Shown here piece after piece: positions 1 through 11,248 of a DNA stretch of 64,000 bases. Positions within the stretch are counted from its first letter, which is position 1. The number at the start of each line of letters is the position of its first letter. The notes under the pieces were generated by a model that searched no databases, had not been told where the DNA came from, and saw only the letters and a program-made list of their open reading frames with translations. Source of the DNA: Girardinichthys multiradiatus (Eukaryota > Chordata > Actinopteri > Cyprinodontiformes > Goodeidae); the NCBI RefSeq assembly GCF_021462225.1, contig NC_061812.1, positions 39,628,675 through 39,692,674 on the forward strand. Reading direction: 5' to 3'. The position numbers were made by a program, and so were the translations under genes.

Positions 1-1715
1 CTCCAGGCCTCATTCTGTGGGATAGGAGCAGAGATTATCGGCAGACCACTGGACATTTGTTCTTCTTTTGTCTGCAACATTTTATTCATCCACTCAGCTA
101 ATGAAGGTTCCTGTTGTGCTTTCTCTATTTCATTCATGTCAGAGGGCAGAGAAAACGGTCTGCCATGTACTATTTCTTTGAGAATACAAATTCACATCAG
201 CAACTTGGTGTCACGTGATCTCAGACTCAGAATATAGTGGGTGGAGCCATACAATGATGTACAGTAGGTGGCAAATGGAGTAAGACCAGTTTGATTTGGA
301 GTTATTCTCATCCATAATTAACCAGGGATAGGCATTCGGGCCATGGCCTCCCTGTTTCTTCCATTGTTTTCCTTAATCTTTAACTGAAACCCTAATGCAT
401 TAGAACTTAGATCTATTAATTTATTTACAAAATGAGTTCCATTATCTGACCTTATAATCTGTGGGATACCATATGTGGGGAAGAAATGTGTCACTAGGTT
501 CATCTATTACAACTAGGCAATATTTCTTCCCCCGTGTTTGCAACAAATTATGCATGATCTGCAAAAATTCTTTGCATAGTCAGAAAAATTTATAGTGTAG
601 CATTAATGCTTTACCAGATGTGACATATTCCCCCCTTGACACGTGGGTCTTCCCAATGTGTCACTGTAGCTGCTGTGTTGTATAAATGTTTTGGGAGGAT
701 TGGTTTATCTTCTATCTGATAGATGTCATCTTTTTTCTGTGCTCCTCTCTTTAGCCAGGCCTTTATTTCTGTCTCGGGTGCTGACTGTTGGGCGTCTTTC
801 AGCACGTCCGTGTCTATAAATAGCAGATCTGACATTGTCTCTTTAATAGGTTGAAATGAGTTAGTTCTGTCCCTGATGATGTTTTAAAACCTCTATTTTG
901 CCAAATCTTAGCATGGTGATGTACTGATCCGAAAACGTATTGGCTGTCTGTGTATATAGTAAGTATTTGTCCCTCATGTAATTCACATGCTCTTACTACA
1001 GCATATAATTCTGCTGTTTGGGCTGAGCATGTATTGGGTAGAGATTTAGCTTCTATTATCCTATCGATGGTTGTTACTGCATAACCAACTCTATTCTTTC
1101 CATATTCATCTTTAGATGCTGAGCCATCTACAAACACAACACATGAATCTGGTATAAGGGTTTGAGAAATGTCTTGCCTGGGTTTGGTGTCTTCTTCAAC
1201 TTTTGCTTTATAAGAATGTGGTTTTCCATCTTCTGCAGTAGGTATTAGAGTACTTGGATTTAAAGGGCACATCTTTTTAGAGTTATGTTTGGCTGTGATA
1301 ATAATAGTGATGTCAGTGTGATATGCCTTGCATGTAGCGTCAGGTGCTTCTCTTAATATTCCTGACTTCAACATATCTTGTATTACTGGCTTAGTACCTT
1401 CTTCAGCTTCTGGCTTTAAGGGGTATTGGCGGACTAATGGCCTTTTTTCAGATATTAGTTTAACCTTGTATGGTGGGAACCCCTTTATAAGTCCTACATC
1501 AGTTGATGATTGGGACCACAGTTCAGGTGGGACAGCAGATAGGGCAGGATGCATGTTGCTCTCTTTGCTCTCAGCTAAGCCCTGTATTTGTCCCTCTGCC
1601 TCATCTAAATGTATCCTTGGATGGACTTTGACTATCCACGCCAGAATGAGCTTCCAGATTCCTGTATTAGGATCTACCTTTGACAGTGTCAGTGCTGTTC
1701 CTGCAGAGGTTTAAA
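1..1715 (-). pseudogene. Endogenous retrovirus pol remnant (RT fragment, RNase H, integrase)
   Basis: Read right to left on the minus strand. About 1554-1340 resembles the N-terminal part of a retroviral reverse transcriptase (L-W-S, then a G-I-L-R-E-A-like segment). About 1150-860 is an RNase H domain with the acidic residues in D-G-S-A, T-A-E-L-Y-A and T-D-S-Q-Y-V. About 835-611 is the linker towards integrase. About 503-400 carries an integrase core piece (I-R-S-D-N-G-T-H-F), and about 170-1 an integrase C-terminal region running off the window. The frame is broken several times and the RT palm with its Y-x-D-D motif is missing between about 1340 and 1240, so this is a dead, internally deleted copy. 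The overall type looks gamma/epsilon-retrovirus-like; the exact genus is not determined. Confidence 0.8.
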
Positions 1716-3285
1716 GCCTCTGTTTTTCCAAATTCTTATTATTCTTTTTTATTATATTTTATAAAGTAAGTCCTTATTACATTTAAAAATGAGATCAATA
1801 TTTTTGGTAGTTGCTATTATTATAAATAATGCTTGGTTTAGTTCTTATTAAAAATAAAAAATAAAAACTCACTCACTGATGAACACAAAAAAATGAAGGG
1901 CATATTATATCTTATAATCTTAGTTTATCTTACCCAGTTTTATAGATACAACATACACTTTCAGTCAGCTTTGTATTTAATTCAAGTAACTAAAGTTTGT
2001 TTCAATTAACTAAAGTTTTATCTATTTCAGTCCAGTTCAGTAATTCTGTTAAGGTTAATTTAATCTTATGTTAAGTTTGAGTCTAATTCAATCATTTTGA
2101 ACCTGACTGGAAAAAGTCTAAACATCTGTTAAAATCTTTTTGTTTTACCATAGAGAACTGACCTAATATTATTATGGTAATGTTGAGGACTCTAATTTTT
2201 ACATAACATGAAACAGACATTTATTTCACAAAAACAGAAAGTCAAACACAGACATTTGGCCACATGAAAGTTTAAATAACCTGTTTGTAAAAGAATTAGG
2301 AAAAATTCAAGACGGGTCTATGAACTTTCTTATGGTTATCAGTATTTTCAGTAGAGGTAGAACCTTTGCCATCTTTAAATGATTTTTTGAAAAAGATTCT
2401 GGAAACCTTATTAAGATATAAATTTGGCAAAGATCATCAGAACATCAGACCTTTATTAGCGCTTTTAATGTCCCTCAAAGATGCATTACAATGAAATCAG
2501 TCATTCCCATTCACACACATTCACACACTACTTACTTATTTCTCTGTCAGAGTAATTTTTATTTGCAAAGATTTGAACATAATTTGACTTCTATTATTCT
2601 TAAAATGCACATTGTTTCCTCATAACCCCTTTTGTTTCCACAAGGTCTGTTTTGAACGCTTCAATTCTTTTTTTTTTATTCACCAAGAATCAATAAGGTG
2701 TTCTTAGTGGGTCCACCTTAAAGGTGTTGTCTGTTGGGTGTCATGTTATCATTGTCAGGTCAGTGAGGTTCATAAGTCAGTCAGAACCTTGGTCATTTGT
2801 TCTGTGCACATAATGTTTCATAGATCCATCCTATGATTAGTCAGCAAAACTTCCACCTATAGGAGAAAAATTGATTGTTAATGAATGAGCTGCATTTCCT
2901 AGGAACACTGTCTTCCTCCTGGATGAGCATCACCTGTTGAAAAACTTTCATCATTGTTTGTTTCACATATTCACTCAGATCTTTATATTATACCAGTAGG
3001 TGAAGTTGTTAGTATCTCATGTAGACTGACATATACTGTTGCATTTGGAGAAAATCTCAGATTAAATAAACATAGTTAGAGCTTCAATCCAAGTTCATTT
3101 TGTGTCTGCAGACTTTAGCCAATTTTTCTTTTCTTTCTTTTTTTTTTTATACATAAAGAGCAAGATTCAAAACATTTTCAAAAGGCAGATTGTGGCAGAA
3201 TGTAGACAAAACTGCTTATTGATTGACAAAATAACATTCAAGCACACAATCACCATATTAAAAGGCTCTACTTCTAGAGAATCAC
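1716..3285. other. AT-rich non-coding stretch, no gene seen
   Basis: No convincing coding frame, RNA gene or complete repeat is visible here. The interval lies between the pol remnant and the LTR-like block, so it may be decayed retroviral interior, but I cannot show homology. Confidence 0.4.
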
Positions 3286-3340
3286 TAAACTTCTGGGGTC
3301 CGGTTTTGGCCCGCGGACCTTGAGTTTGACACATGCAGGG
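3286..3340. repeat. hAT-type MITE terminus
   Basis: Contains the motif 'tggcccgcggaccttgagt' followed by 'ttgacacatgcagg'. This is the characteristic outer edge of widespread non-autonomous hAT-like elements in fish and other vertebrates. Only one edge is clear. Confidence 0.45.
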
Positions 3341-3789
3341 TAGAGTTACAATTTATTTCAGACCTTTCAGCAGAGACAGGCTTCTGCTGTTTGCAGAAGT
3401 TTTATCTTTGTTTTCAGGCAGCTGCATCTCTTTGTCAAGGTCGTTTCACAGAGCTGAAATTTAACTTCTCTCAAAGAGGAAAAATCAAGAATGCACACAA
3501 TCTGAGCCAAATATGGAATTATTTTCCTGTAAAATGAATCTTTTGCATTTTATCATGATATCGTTGGTAGTATAACACCATAGAATGATTTTTAAAGCAC
3601 CTGTTTCTCACTAATGCTTGCCTACAAAATCTTTTACTCTCAGATTACTTCTTTAACAACATTCTGTTCTCTCTTCTCTAGTCATTGTTCACTGGGTTGT
3701 CCAGTTGGACAGTTTCCATGTTGTCCACATTGTCACCTCCTCTTTTAACTTCCTTTACCACGTCCTCTAAAACCATCTCTTAGTCTTTA

Positions 3790-4400
3790 TAATTTGGGGC
3801 TACCTTGGTATTCTAACCTGGGATGGGTGGCAGTCCGCCCCCCCCTTTATTTGTTTTCAGTTAAGCTGAAAGTTTTTTCCTGTGCTTTTCTTAAGGCCTC
3901 AGTATTATGGCTATGTCAGTTAAAAGCTGCTCTTATTGTTGTTTTTTTAATTCATCTTTTTGTTTTAATCTGTTTATCAACTGTGTGCACTCAGGGACTG
4001 AAAAGTCCCCTTTGAAATTATAATCTGGCAAGGTTTTTTATTGTCTCTTGAATCTTTTGAATGCATAATCTCCAGTTTAAGATCCCCGTGTAGTTTTAGG
4101 ATTTCAGTGATAATTAAGTTACCTGAAAATCCATATTTTTATGCCATCGTGCACATATTTCTGTTAAATCAGAGCTTTTTCTCTGTTCTTCCCCCATTGT
4201 TCTTTGTTATTTTTCTCTTTTTAGTTTTCATTATTGCTAATTTTAGATCCCCTTGTAATTTTAAGACATCCTTTGTATCTAATTTGCCCAAAAACCCATG
4301 TTTTTTATTTTTTATTCCATCTATGACAGATCATACCTGCTCCTTTTACATAGTTCTCCATAAACTTTACCTCCCCTTCTAAGTCAATTAGTTTACTTTG
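3790..4400 (-). pseudogene. Possible decayed gag-like region with two related units
   Basis: On the minus strand about 4330-4190 and 4150-3980 are open and encode related peptides sharing L-K-L-[QH]-G-D-L-K-L. The two units are about 165 bp apart and clearly diverged. The position between the minus-strand pol remnant and the LTR-like block makes a retroviral internal region plausible. No zinc knuckle or major homology region was recognised. The plus-strand reading is hydrophobic and low in complexity and is probably a shadow. Confidence 0.3.
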
Positions 4401-4719
4401 TTTCTTCCCCATTATGTTTTATGTTAGTTTAATTATAGTATAAATGTCCCAGATAAAAGGTCACTGGCATGAGACTTTAAGGAGAGGACATTAACACGGC
4501 CTTCTACTGCGACTAATTCGCAGCGGTGTTAATTTTCTGGAATGAAATCCGACCTGAATCTCCAAAGTCACCAGTACGTAGTTTTAATCTGGGCAAAAGA
4601 AAACACAGGACTAGCAGAATCCTGCTATGATTCTATTAAAATGCTTAGTCCTCCAAACACACACAACACAGTCACACAGTTAGTTTCAGGTACCTTGTAA
4701 CTTTTCTAAGTTAACTTGG

Positions 4720-5330
4720 TGTTATTTTATGAGCTCAATTTACTCCGTTCTTTTTACTTTTATAGCGCTTATTCTATTCCCTCGCAGGGGAATAACCCTT
4801 AGTCGTTTTATTTGGCCCCCTTCTTGGCGGGGCCCTACCTTAATTTGTCACTATTCCTTTCACGGTGGAATAAAACCATCCCAATGCAGCGTCCTTACCG
4901 GCGACGCACTACCAACGACTTTTAAGTACTTTTCTTCTTTTATTTATATAGCGCTTTACTCTATTCCCTCTCAGGGGAATAATCCTCAGTCGTTTTCTTT
5001 AATCCCCTTCACGGCGGAATTGTACCAAATTTGTCACTATTCCTTTCACGGTGGAATAAAACCATTCGAATGCAGCGTCCTTACCGGCGACGCACTACCA
5101 ACGACTGTTAAGTACTTTTCCTATGAACTGTATTTTAAAACTGTCTCACCTCGGAGTTGACTTCTTGGTGACTCTTTGGACCCTGTGAGAGTCACCCCGT
5201 GCAGAGGAAGGCAATAACCCACTGGCCAGGTGTGAATTCACACACACCGGGACTTTCAGCCACTCCGGCTAAAGGAGGCTGTGCAGCGGTGCTTCGCTCG
5301 ACGTCAGGCTTCCCCCACGGATCCCAGAGT
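4720..5330 (-). repeat. LTR-like block with ~186 bp tandem duplication
   Basis: Two copies of a unit lie about 186 bp apart; for example the segment starting 'cactattcctttcacggtgg' begins at 4849 and again at 5035. Both share 'gcagcgtccttaccggcgac'. Read on the minus strand each copy begins near a TATA-like run (gcgctatataaataaaag, and ctataaaag in the other) and contains an AATAAA-type signal (ccaaataaaacg or equivalent). This is the promoter plus poly(A) arrangement expected of a retroviral LTR. It lies upstream, in minus-strand sense, of the pol remnant. A primer-binding site was not confidently identified. Confidence 0.45.
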
Positions 5331-5755
5331 CACTGTTAAAGCAAAGAGAAATAAGGTTATTGAATTAATCCGGCTTCGAAGGACCAATAAATGTTAGGTA
5401 TTATTTAGTCAACTCAGAGGTAAGAACGATACAGTCAGAGTTACTTGTGACAAGGGTAGCCCACTTTGCAGTGAAACTACAAAGTTTTGACACCCTATCT
5501 CTTTATTTATATACACAGTTCAACAGACAGTTCAGACAGGGTGTGTGTGTGTGAGACGGAAAGGAGGCTGGTTCACACAGAGATAACAATGATCTCACAC
5601 ACACAGGGAGGAAGGCATAGTGCAGGTGCCTTCCAACCCAAGGTTTTTACATGAGTGATAACAAGTTTTTGCACCCATCCAACAACAGCTTTCTAGGATT
5701 TCCTTCTTTCACCTCTGGAACATTGCCAAAATTAGAAATATCCAATCCAGAAATT
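5331..5755. other. LTR-flank or unclassified sequence
   Basis: Minus-strand TATA-like 'tgtatataaataaagag' near 5500-5515 and a short GT run near 5543-5555. The stretch may be the remaining U3 part of the adjacent LTR-like block. No coding sequence is seen. Confidence 0.25.
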
Positions 5756-5759
5756 ACAA

Positions 5760-7370
5760 TGAAAAACCAGTCCAGGCATTTGTTACTTCAAGGCTAGACT
5801 ATTGTAATTATTTACTATCAGGATGTCCACCAAATGCAGTTAAAACCATTCAGCTGATCCAACCTGCTGCAGCAAGAGTTCTGGTAAAAATTAACAAGAG
5901 AGATCATATTTCACCTATTTTAGCTTCCCTGTTAAATCCAGAATATAATTTAAAATTCTCCATCTCACAGATAAAGCCCTTAATGATCAAGCTCCAAGAT
6001 ACATCAGGGCCCATATTCACAAAGATTGTCAGAGTCCTCTAAGAGAGCTCCTATCTTAGCCTAAAAATTCCTGCCAAGGACTCCTAGCTTAAGAGGGATT
6101 CAGTTCTCTGCTGAGAGCGACTTAGCTAAGAGACGACAAAGATTCCTATCTCAGTGAGGAGGTGTGGTTGATCCCGTTGATAGGTGTGACACCATCTTCT
6201 GAGAACTGTGATTGGTTGCTACAAAAAAATAATAATAATACGCTCCTAGTAATCAATGGACAGAAATTAACTGATAATAGAATTTACACTGGATTCAGAA
6301 CCAGCTCCCACTTTTAGTCCATGAGGCAGACCCCCTGTCTACTTTTAAGGCTAGGCCTAAAACTTTCCTTTTTGATAAAGCTTATAGTTAGAGTGGCTTG
6401 TAGTTAGGTTATTCTGAATTATCTCTGTAACTATGCTGCAGTAGGCTTAGGCTGCTGGAGGACATAACGACCCCCCTCACTCTCTCTGCTACATTCTCAT
6501 ACTACTCTCCAATTTTGCATTATTTGCTGTTATTTCAGCTTTTAACTCTATGTTCTGTCTTTGTTTTTATTTCTTCCTAGAAGCTAAACCTGACCTGGCT
6601 CTGTGTTTAGTTGTGGCACCTTCCTGGAGGGGGGCATCGTCCAAGCTCCTGCTTCCAACAACGAAATGCTCACCTTGTACAGATGATACACTTTGCCCTG
6701 TCTTTCAGTGTTTAACCTGGTCTCTCCTAGACATAGCTACTGGCTGAGCTGTTACTGTGACTAACTGTTTGTTCTCTCTTTCATACTCAAGACTTGAAAA
6801 CTGGCTCAGAATGTATCTGCTTAGTGGTCTTTCTCTCCTAGATGAAGCCACTAAAGGAGCTATAACCATTAATGTTTTACTTTTCTGAAAGGACTCCTGG
6901 ATCAGTGCTTCTGTGTTCTTTTTGTGCCTCTGCTCTGTTCTCTCAAACCACCAGTTCGTCGTGGCAGATGACTGCTCACACTGAGCCTGATTCTGGTTCT
7001 GCTGGAGGTTTCTTCCTGTTAAAGGGAGTTTTTTTTCTCCACTGTCGCTACATGCATGCTCAGTGTGAGGGTTGCTGCAAAGTCAACGCAAGCGACTGCC
7101 CACTGTTGCCACATGCTCATCCAAGGGTGAATGCTGCAAGCCACTGTCTTGATGCAATCTGCTGGGTTTCCTTAGAAGGAAAAACATTTAACCAATTTGA
7201 ATAATAAACTGATTCTGACTGCACTGTATGATAGTTAGGATTAATAGGAATGTATGCAACTGACTTGAAATCTGTATGATTCAATTGAATTGACTTTGTA
7301 AAGTGCCTTGAGACGACGTGTTGAGAATTGGCGCTATATAAACAAAACTGAGTTGATTTGAATATTCTAA
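5760..7370 (+). mobile_element. 3' end of L2/CR1-like LINE (split by insertion)
   Basis: About 5770-5990 encodes a degenerate C-terminal reverse-transcriptase segment: S-R-L-D-Y-C-N-Y-L-L-S-G, then Q-L-I-Q-P-A-A-A-R-V-L, typical of fish L2/CR1-like LINEs. The homology resumes near 6305 and continues through the characteristic 3' UTR (gctgctggaggacataacg near 6450). It ends at the well-known tail around 7295-7360 with 'aaagtgccttgagacgacg' and 'ggcgctatataaac'. The 5' part is missing, as usual for LINE copies. Confidence 0.8.
6007..6302. mobile_element. DNA-transposon (Harbinger/MITE-like) insertion in the LINE
   Basis: The LINE coding homology is interrupted exactly where 'gggcccatattcacaaag' begins. 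This outer sequence is shared by short non-autonomous DNA elements in fish. A run of AAT triplets lies near 6226-6240. The right boundary is inferred from where LINE homology resumes; a matching inverted terminus was not seen. Confidence 0.45.
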
Positions 7371-7640
7371 TCACCTGACTTCAAAGGGCAAATGGTTGCA
7401 ATGTATTTTTAAGGGGTGTCGGTGGACATAAATTTAATGCAAATTAGGGTCATACTTTTCATACTTTCATTTGAAAAAAAATAATTTGGAAACCATTTAT
7501 CATCTTACTTTTACTTCACTACCATGCACTTCTTTGTGTTAGTCTATCAAATAAAATCCTAATAAAATACATTAAAGTTTATATTGGTTAAATGAATACA
7601 TGTGAAACGTTCAATGTAAATATTCAAGCTACTGTATACC
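7371..7640 (-). mobile_element. Tc1-like family A right-end fragment
   Basis: Matches the recurrent end sequence of the main Tc1-like family in this window (accatttatcatcttac, then tttgtgttagtctatcaaat, then cctaataaaatacatt). No transposase remains. Other copies of the same end occur in many dnah1 introns. Confidence 0.6.
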
Positions 7641-9140
7641 TGGGGAAACAGAGGCACAGAGAAATTTGATTTTTTTTCTGAAATATATAAGCAGATTTTT
7701 ACTTCATATGAAAAGAGGCTATATTGAAAAGTTTACAGGATCTCTTGAGCCAACCCTTTTATTTTCCTATATTTGGACTCACAGACAAAAAATGCAGTCA
7801 TAGAATGCCATGTGGGTATGCCAATGCACAATTATGGGTGTGCCCATGCAGTTATGAGTTTGCCAGTTCACAGTTGTGGTTACGGCAGAATGTGAGCTTC
7901 TGCGGAGGGTCTATGTAGTAATCTGTGCAGCTGCTCCTTGCCCACAATTGTTACAGTAAGAGGGGGCTTAGCTGGTGTTTGATGCTGTTGGTGAACATCT
8001 GGTCCTCAGGAGAACCTAAACTTAGCAACCCATGTTGATGTTATTAATGTGCAATTGGAGTTATCCTGATGCTGCTGGAGCAGAAAAGACAGATAGCTGA
8101 TTTTTTCTTTAAAAATCAGGGATGTGATGATGTATTGTTCGTCTAGTAATTATGAAAGTGACCCACACTGACATTCTTTTAAGAATGATGATCTGTCCAA
8201 CCTTAATGCTAGCAGAACCTCTGCTGGGCTTGCAGCTTCAGGAGAAAGAGGATTATTGGGCGGCTCAAGGCTGTTTAAGGTTTAATGGGTTTGGCTCAAC
8301 CCGAGCCACTGATCACAACTTTACATTTAGGTCTCATCTCCATGGTGGCCTCCTGGCTGCACAGTTGTTGCAGGATTGTCAGCCAAACATTGGTAGGAAA
8401 CCATGTTTCAAAGACCACCACCTCATCAGAGACTCGTGGTTCTGATGTGGTTTTCTTTGGAACTTCAGTTGTTTTTCACAGATTTATTTAAAAGCTCTAA
8501 CATGTGGCAATCATTAATAATCTACTGTGGTCAGGATGTTCTGAGCACTGGGGCTACTCTGATTTAATAATCCCATTATTAGATGTGGGTTGTTTAGATC
8601 CTCGGAGGCTGTGAGGTCATTTCTTAGGAAATTCAGCTCTGCTGGGAGAAAGTCAATGGACCAGTAGAGCTCTAATAAACATTTCACCAGATATGTCTTG
8701 ATTATTGATTGGGTGAAAAACAAAACGTGGCAACATACAAGTTGTTTACATTAAGTCACTCTTTGCATTTAACCTTTGCTCCTCTGTAAAGCATTCTGTC
8801 CACAACATACTCAATGAACCCAATTTAACTTTCCACATCTTCAGCAATCTTGTGCCCCCTATTTGTCTTCAATTTACATCAGAATGTTTCTCAAAAATTA
8901 CTTATGAGGTTTTAAATGTAGCCGTTTATTTATACAGTATTTAGCGAGCCAATCTCTGGTAGCTCCAAGTGGTTTTAGCTTAACAGGTCTAGGCTCTAAG
9001 GAAGTGTAATCCCGCCTAAGGTTTCTTTCAGAGGACTACTTAAAACTAAAATACTGATCCAATTTTAAACCATTGCTCTCTTTTGATGCCAATCCGTTTA
9101 TGGCATGAAAGGGTAAAAAGATGGCCATTTACAGTCATCC
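7641..9140. other. Unclassified intergenic DNA
   Basis: Only short chance open frames, for example 8152-8445. No splice-consistent exon set, RNA gene or recognised repeat boundary was found. Confidence 0.4.
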
Positions 9141-9149
9141 ATCTATTTT

Positions 9150-9435
9150 CTGTACAGGGTCACCGGGGAGCTTGTGCCTATTGCCAGGGGTCTACAAGCG
9201 AGAGGCGGGGTAAACCCTGGACAGGTCGCCAATCCATCGCAGGGAAACACAGAGACACAGGACAAACAACCATTTACACACCCATTCACACATAAGGGCA
9301 ATTTAGAGAGACCAACCCAGAGAAAACCCACACATGCACAGGGAGAACATGCAAACTCCATGCAGAAAGACCCCAGGCCAGGAGCTGAACTCAGGACCCT
9401 CTTGCTGCAAGGCAACAGCGCTACCAACTCCATTT
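9150..9435 (+). repeat. Percomorph interspersed repeat (copy 1)
   Basis: Carries 'ggagaacatgcaaactccat', 'gcaatttagagagaccaac' and 'ctgcaaggcaacagcgctac'. These are the hallmarks of a very common fish repeat that produces fake open frames on both strands. A second copy lies at 37190-37590 and a reversed, damaged copy at 11930-12440. Confidence 0.65.
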
Positions 9436-9442
9436 ACAGTCA

Positions 9443-9765
9443 TGTTCAATAAATTAGAATATATGTTTTGATTAGGTCAGATTAAAAGTAATTTTTGAAA
9501 ATAACATTTAAGCAGGTATTATACATACTTTTAATTAGGTCCAGATTTCTGTACTAAAAGTTTTTTTATTAGTCTGAGATAATATTCTAGTTTTAAATGT
9601 GTTTTCATTAGCATTAAGTAAAAAAATCTAACAGAAATAAAGGCTTGGAAATGTCAGTCTGTGTGTAATCAATCTTCACTTCGTGAATTGAGTCACTCAA
9701 AATTACATTTTTCAATTGTATTCTAATCTATTGAATATGATTGTATATTGTAACAACGGCAGGCA
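9443..9765 (+). repeat. Unclassified non-autonomous element, copy 1 of 2
   Basis: Aligns by eye with 32205-32545: both contain 'taacagaaataaaggcttg' followed by 'cagtctgtgtgtaat' or 'cagcctgtgtgtaat', and an upstream 'acagtcat..tcaat..' start. The copies are diverged by point changes and small indels. No coding capacity is present. Confidence 0.5.
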
Positions 9766-10980
9766 GGGTTCCTTCACATTTTTATTTTAAGATTTCATAC
9801 TTTGCCAGACACAGATATATGGATTTTTCAGCATTTTTTGAAAAGTTCTGTACATTTGAGTGCAAAATATTAACCTTAAATATTTTTGAATAGTATTCAG
9901 GTCTTAACTGTAGGTTTCAAAAATAATGACATAGCAAAATGTTGAGATTACCTTCTTATTATCAATGGGGTGTAGTGTCATAGTTCTTGAAACTCTTTTG
10001 GCCCACATGTAAGAGAACCCTCAAGAGAAAATAAAGGTTTAAAACGCTTATTGGAGGGCTGAAGGAGTTGACTGGCGGATCTCAGGAAGGGTGTACAGCA
10101 GCAGCCTTCTTTGGAGATAAAAGATTAAACTGATGAAGATGATGTTGATGTGAAATAGTAGAATAGAATCTTACTAGTATTTTGCAGCGGGCAGAGTCAA
10201 AGAGGGCTGAGTGCAGGCTTGTGTAGTGGGTTGTGTTCCAACAGTAGCTTAGTGGGGGGCGTTGGAGGGTGTGCAGAGGAACGCTGCTCAGCCTCGCCCT
10301 CCAGGGAAACTGCAGCTCAGAGAGGGAGAACAGATTACCTCATAGACAACCGCAGATCCCTTACAAAAGGGCCGTTTTACTGCTTTTTTCTACCAAGACC
10401 CTGAAATTCTATAGCTTGTCAAGTAAGGACTGGAGTGTCCTAAACATAATGCAGATTCTTTAATTCATAACTTGGGACCTTTGCTACATGTGTTGAGGTT
10501 GTAAAAGCTACCACAAAATAGCTGTTTTAGAGATTTTACCCAGAAGAAACACAGGGGCAGTTTAACCTGAATTTACAGTTGTGTAAAGTAAAATGTGAAG
10601 GTGGAAGAAAATTTTTAAAATAGAAGAAGGAAGAGAAGACTGGTAATTAAAAAACAAATATGGAAAATTATACAAGCAAATTCCAGACCTTTTTAAGATG
10701 TCGTAGGAGCCCTGTATAGTTTAAGTGACAAGAAAAATGTGACACTTTAACCTTTCATTTTCTCCTAAAGTCATGTACACATACAGAATAACCTCTTTAT
10801 CTACAAGTTCACCTTAATTGGCTAAGAGAGAAAGACAGCATTCATATTGTTAGGTCCACACGCTGGTTTTCTCCGTAGCTGATAAACGATTATGTCACAT
10901 TTTTCAAATAATAGGCTGTTTCATGCAATAAATAATGGTGTCGCGAAGGTAAGACGCCAGTAAAATCCTCAAACGGTCTG
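9766..10980. other. Intergenic DNA upstream of dnah1, no gene seen
   Basis: Short chance frames only (for example 10219-10463 in two overlapping frames). I see no splice-linked exons or clear repeat structure. Confidence 0.35.
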
Positions 10981-10993
10981 CCCTACCAGATGG

Positions 10994-11024
10994 GCATGCG
11001 CGAGTTCTGAATCTCCATGGCAAC
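10994..11024 (+). promoter_or_regulatory. dnah1 proximal promoter: NRF1-like site and RFX X-box-like site
   Basis: An NRF1-like core 'gcatgcgcg' lies at 10994-11002, and 'atctccatggcaac' at 11011-11024. Read on the minus strand the latter is GTTGCC-AT-GGAGAT: one perfect X-box half site (GTNRCC) plus an imperfect second half. X-boxes bound by RFX factors are typical of ciliary genes, and the site is about 225-240 bp upstream of the dnah1 start codon. The assignment is inferred from motif and position; there is no transcription start evidence. Confidence 0.45.
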
Positions 11025-11212
11025 AGGAAATAACTGTACTGTTACTGTGGTTAAGGAAACCGAGATTTGTTGCGTTCAACGCTACGCTTGCTTTCAATTT
11101 AATTTAAACTAAGGTACGTCGGAGTCGTTTTATTTTATTGTCTTTTTTGTATCAAAGAATAAGAAAAGCAAGCCGTTTGGAAGTTCAGTTTGCGCGTATT
11201 AGCTCCAAGATC

Positions 11213-11239
11213 ATGGTGTGGCAGCACTGCTTTAAATAA
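11213..11239 (+). promoter_or_regulatory. Upstream ORF (8 codons) before dnah1
   Basis: ATG at 11213 with a strong Kozak context (A at -3, G at +4) opens eight codons and stops at TAA 11237-11239, only 9 nt before the dnah1 ATG at 11249. If the 5' UTR includes this stretch it would be expected to reduce or gate translation of dnah1. Confidence 0.4.
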
Positions 11240-11248
11240 CCTTGTAAA

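Noticed and set aside
4041..4382. Hydrophobic plus-strand open frame that could suggest a membrane protein
   Set aside because: AT-rich, T-heavy composition; the minus strand gives the more structured repeated peptides, and no exon signals support the plus frame.
6872..7374. Open frames of 110 and 85 codons on opposite strands
   Set aside because: Lie in the 3' UTR of a LINE copy; no coding homology.
9143..9452. Three overlapping open frames on both strands
   Set aside because: Entirely inside a common percomorph repeat.
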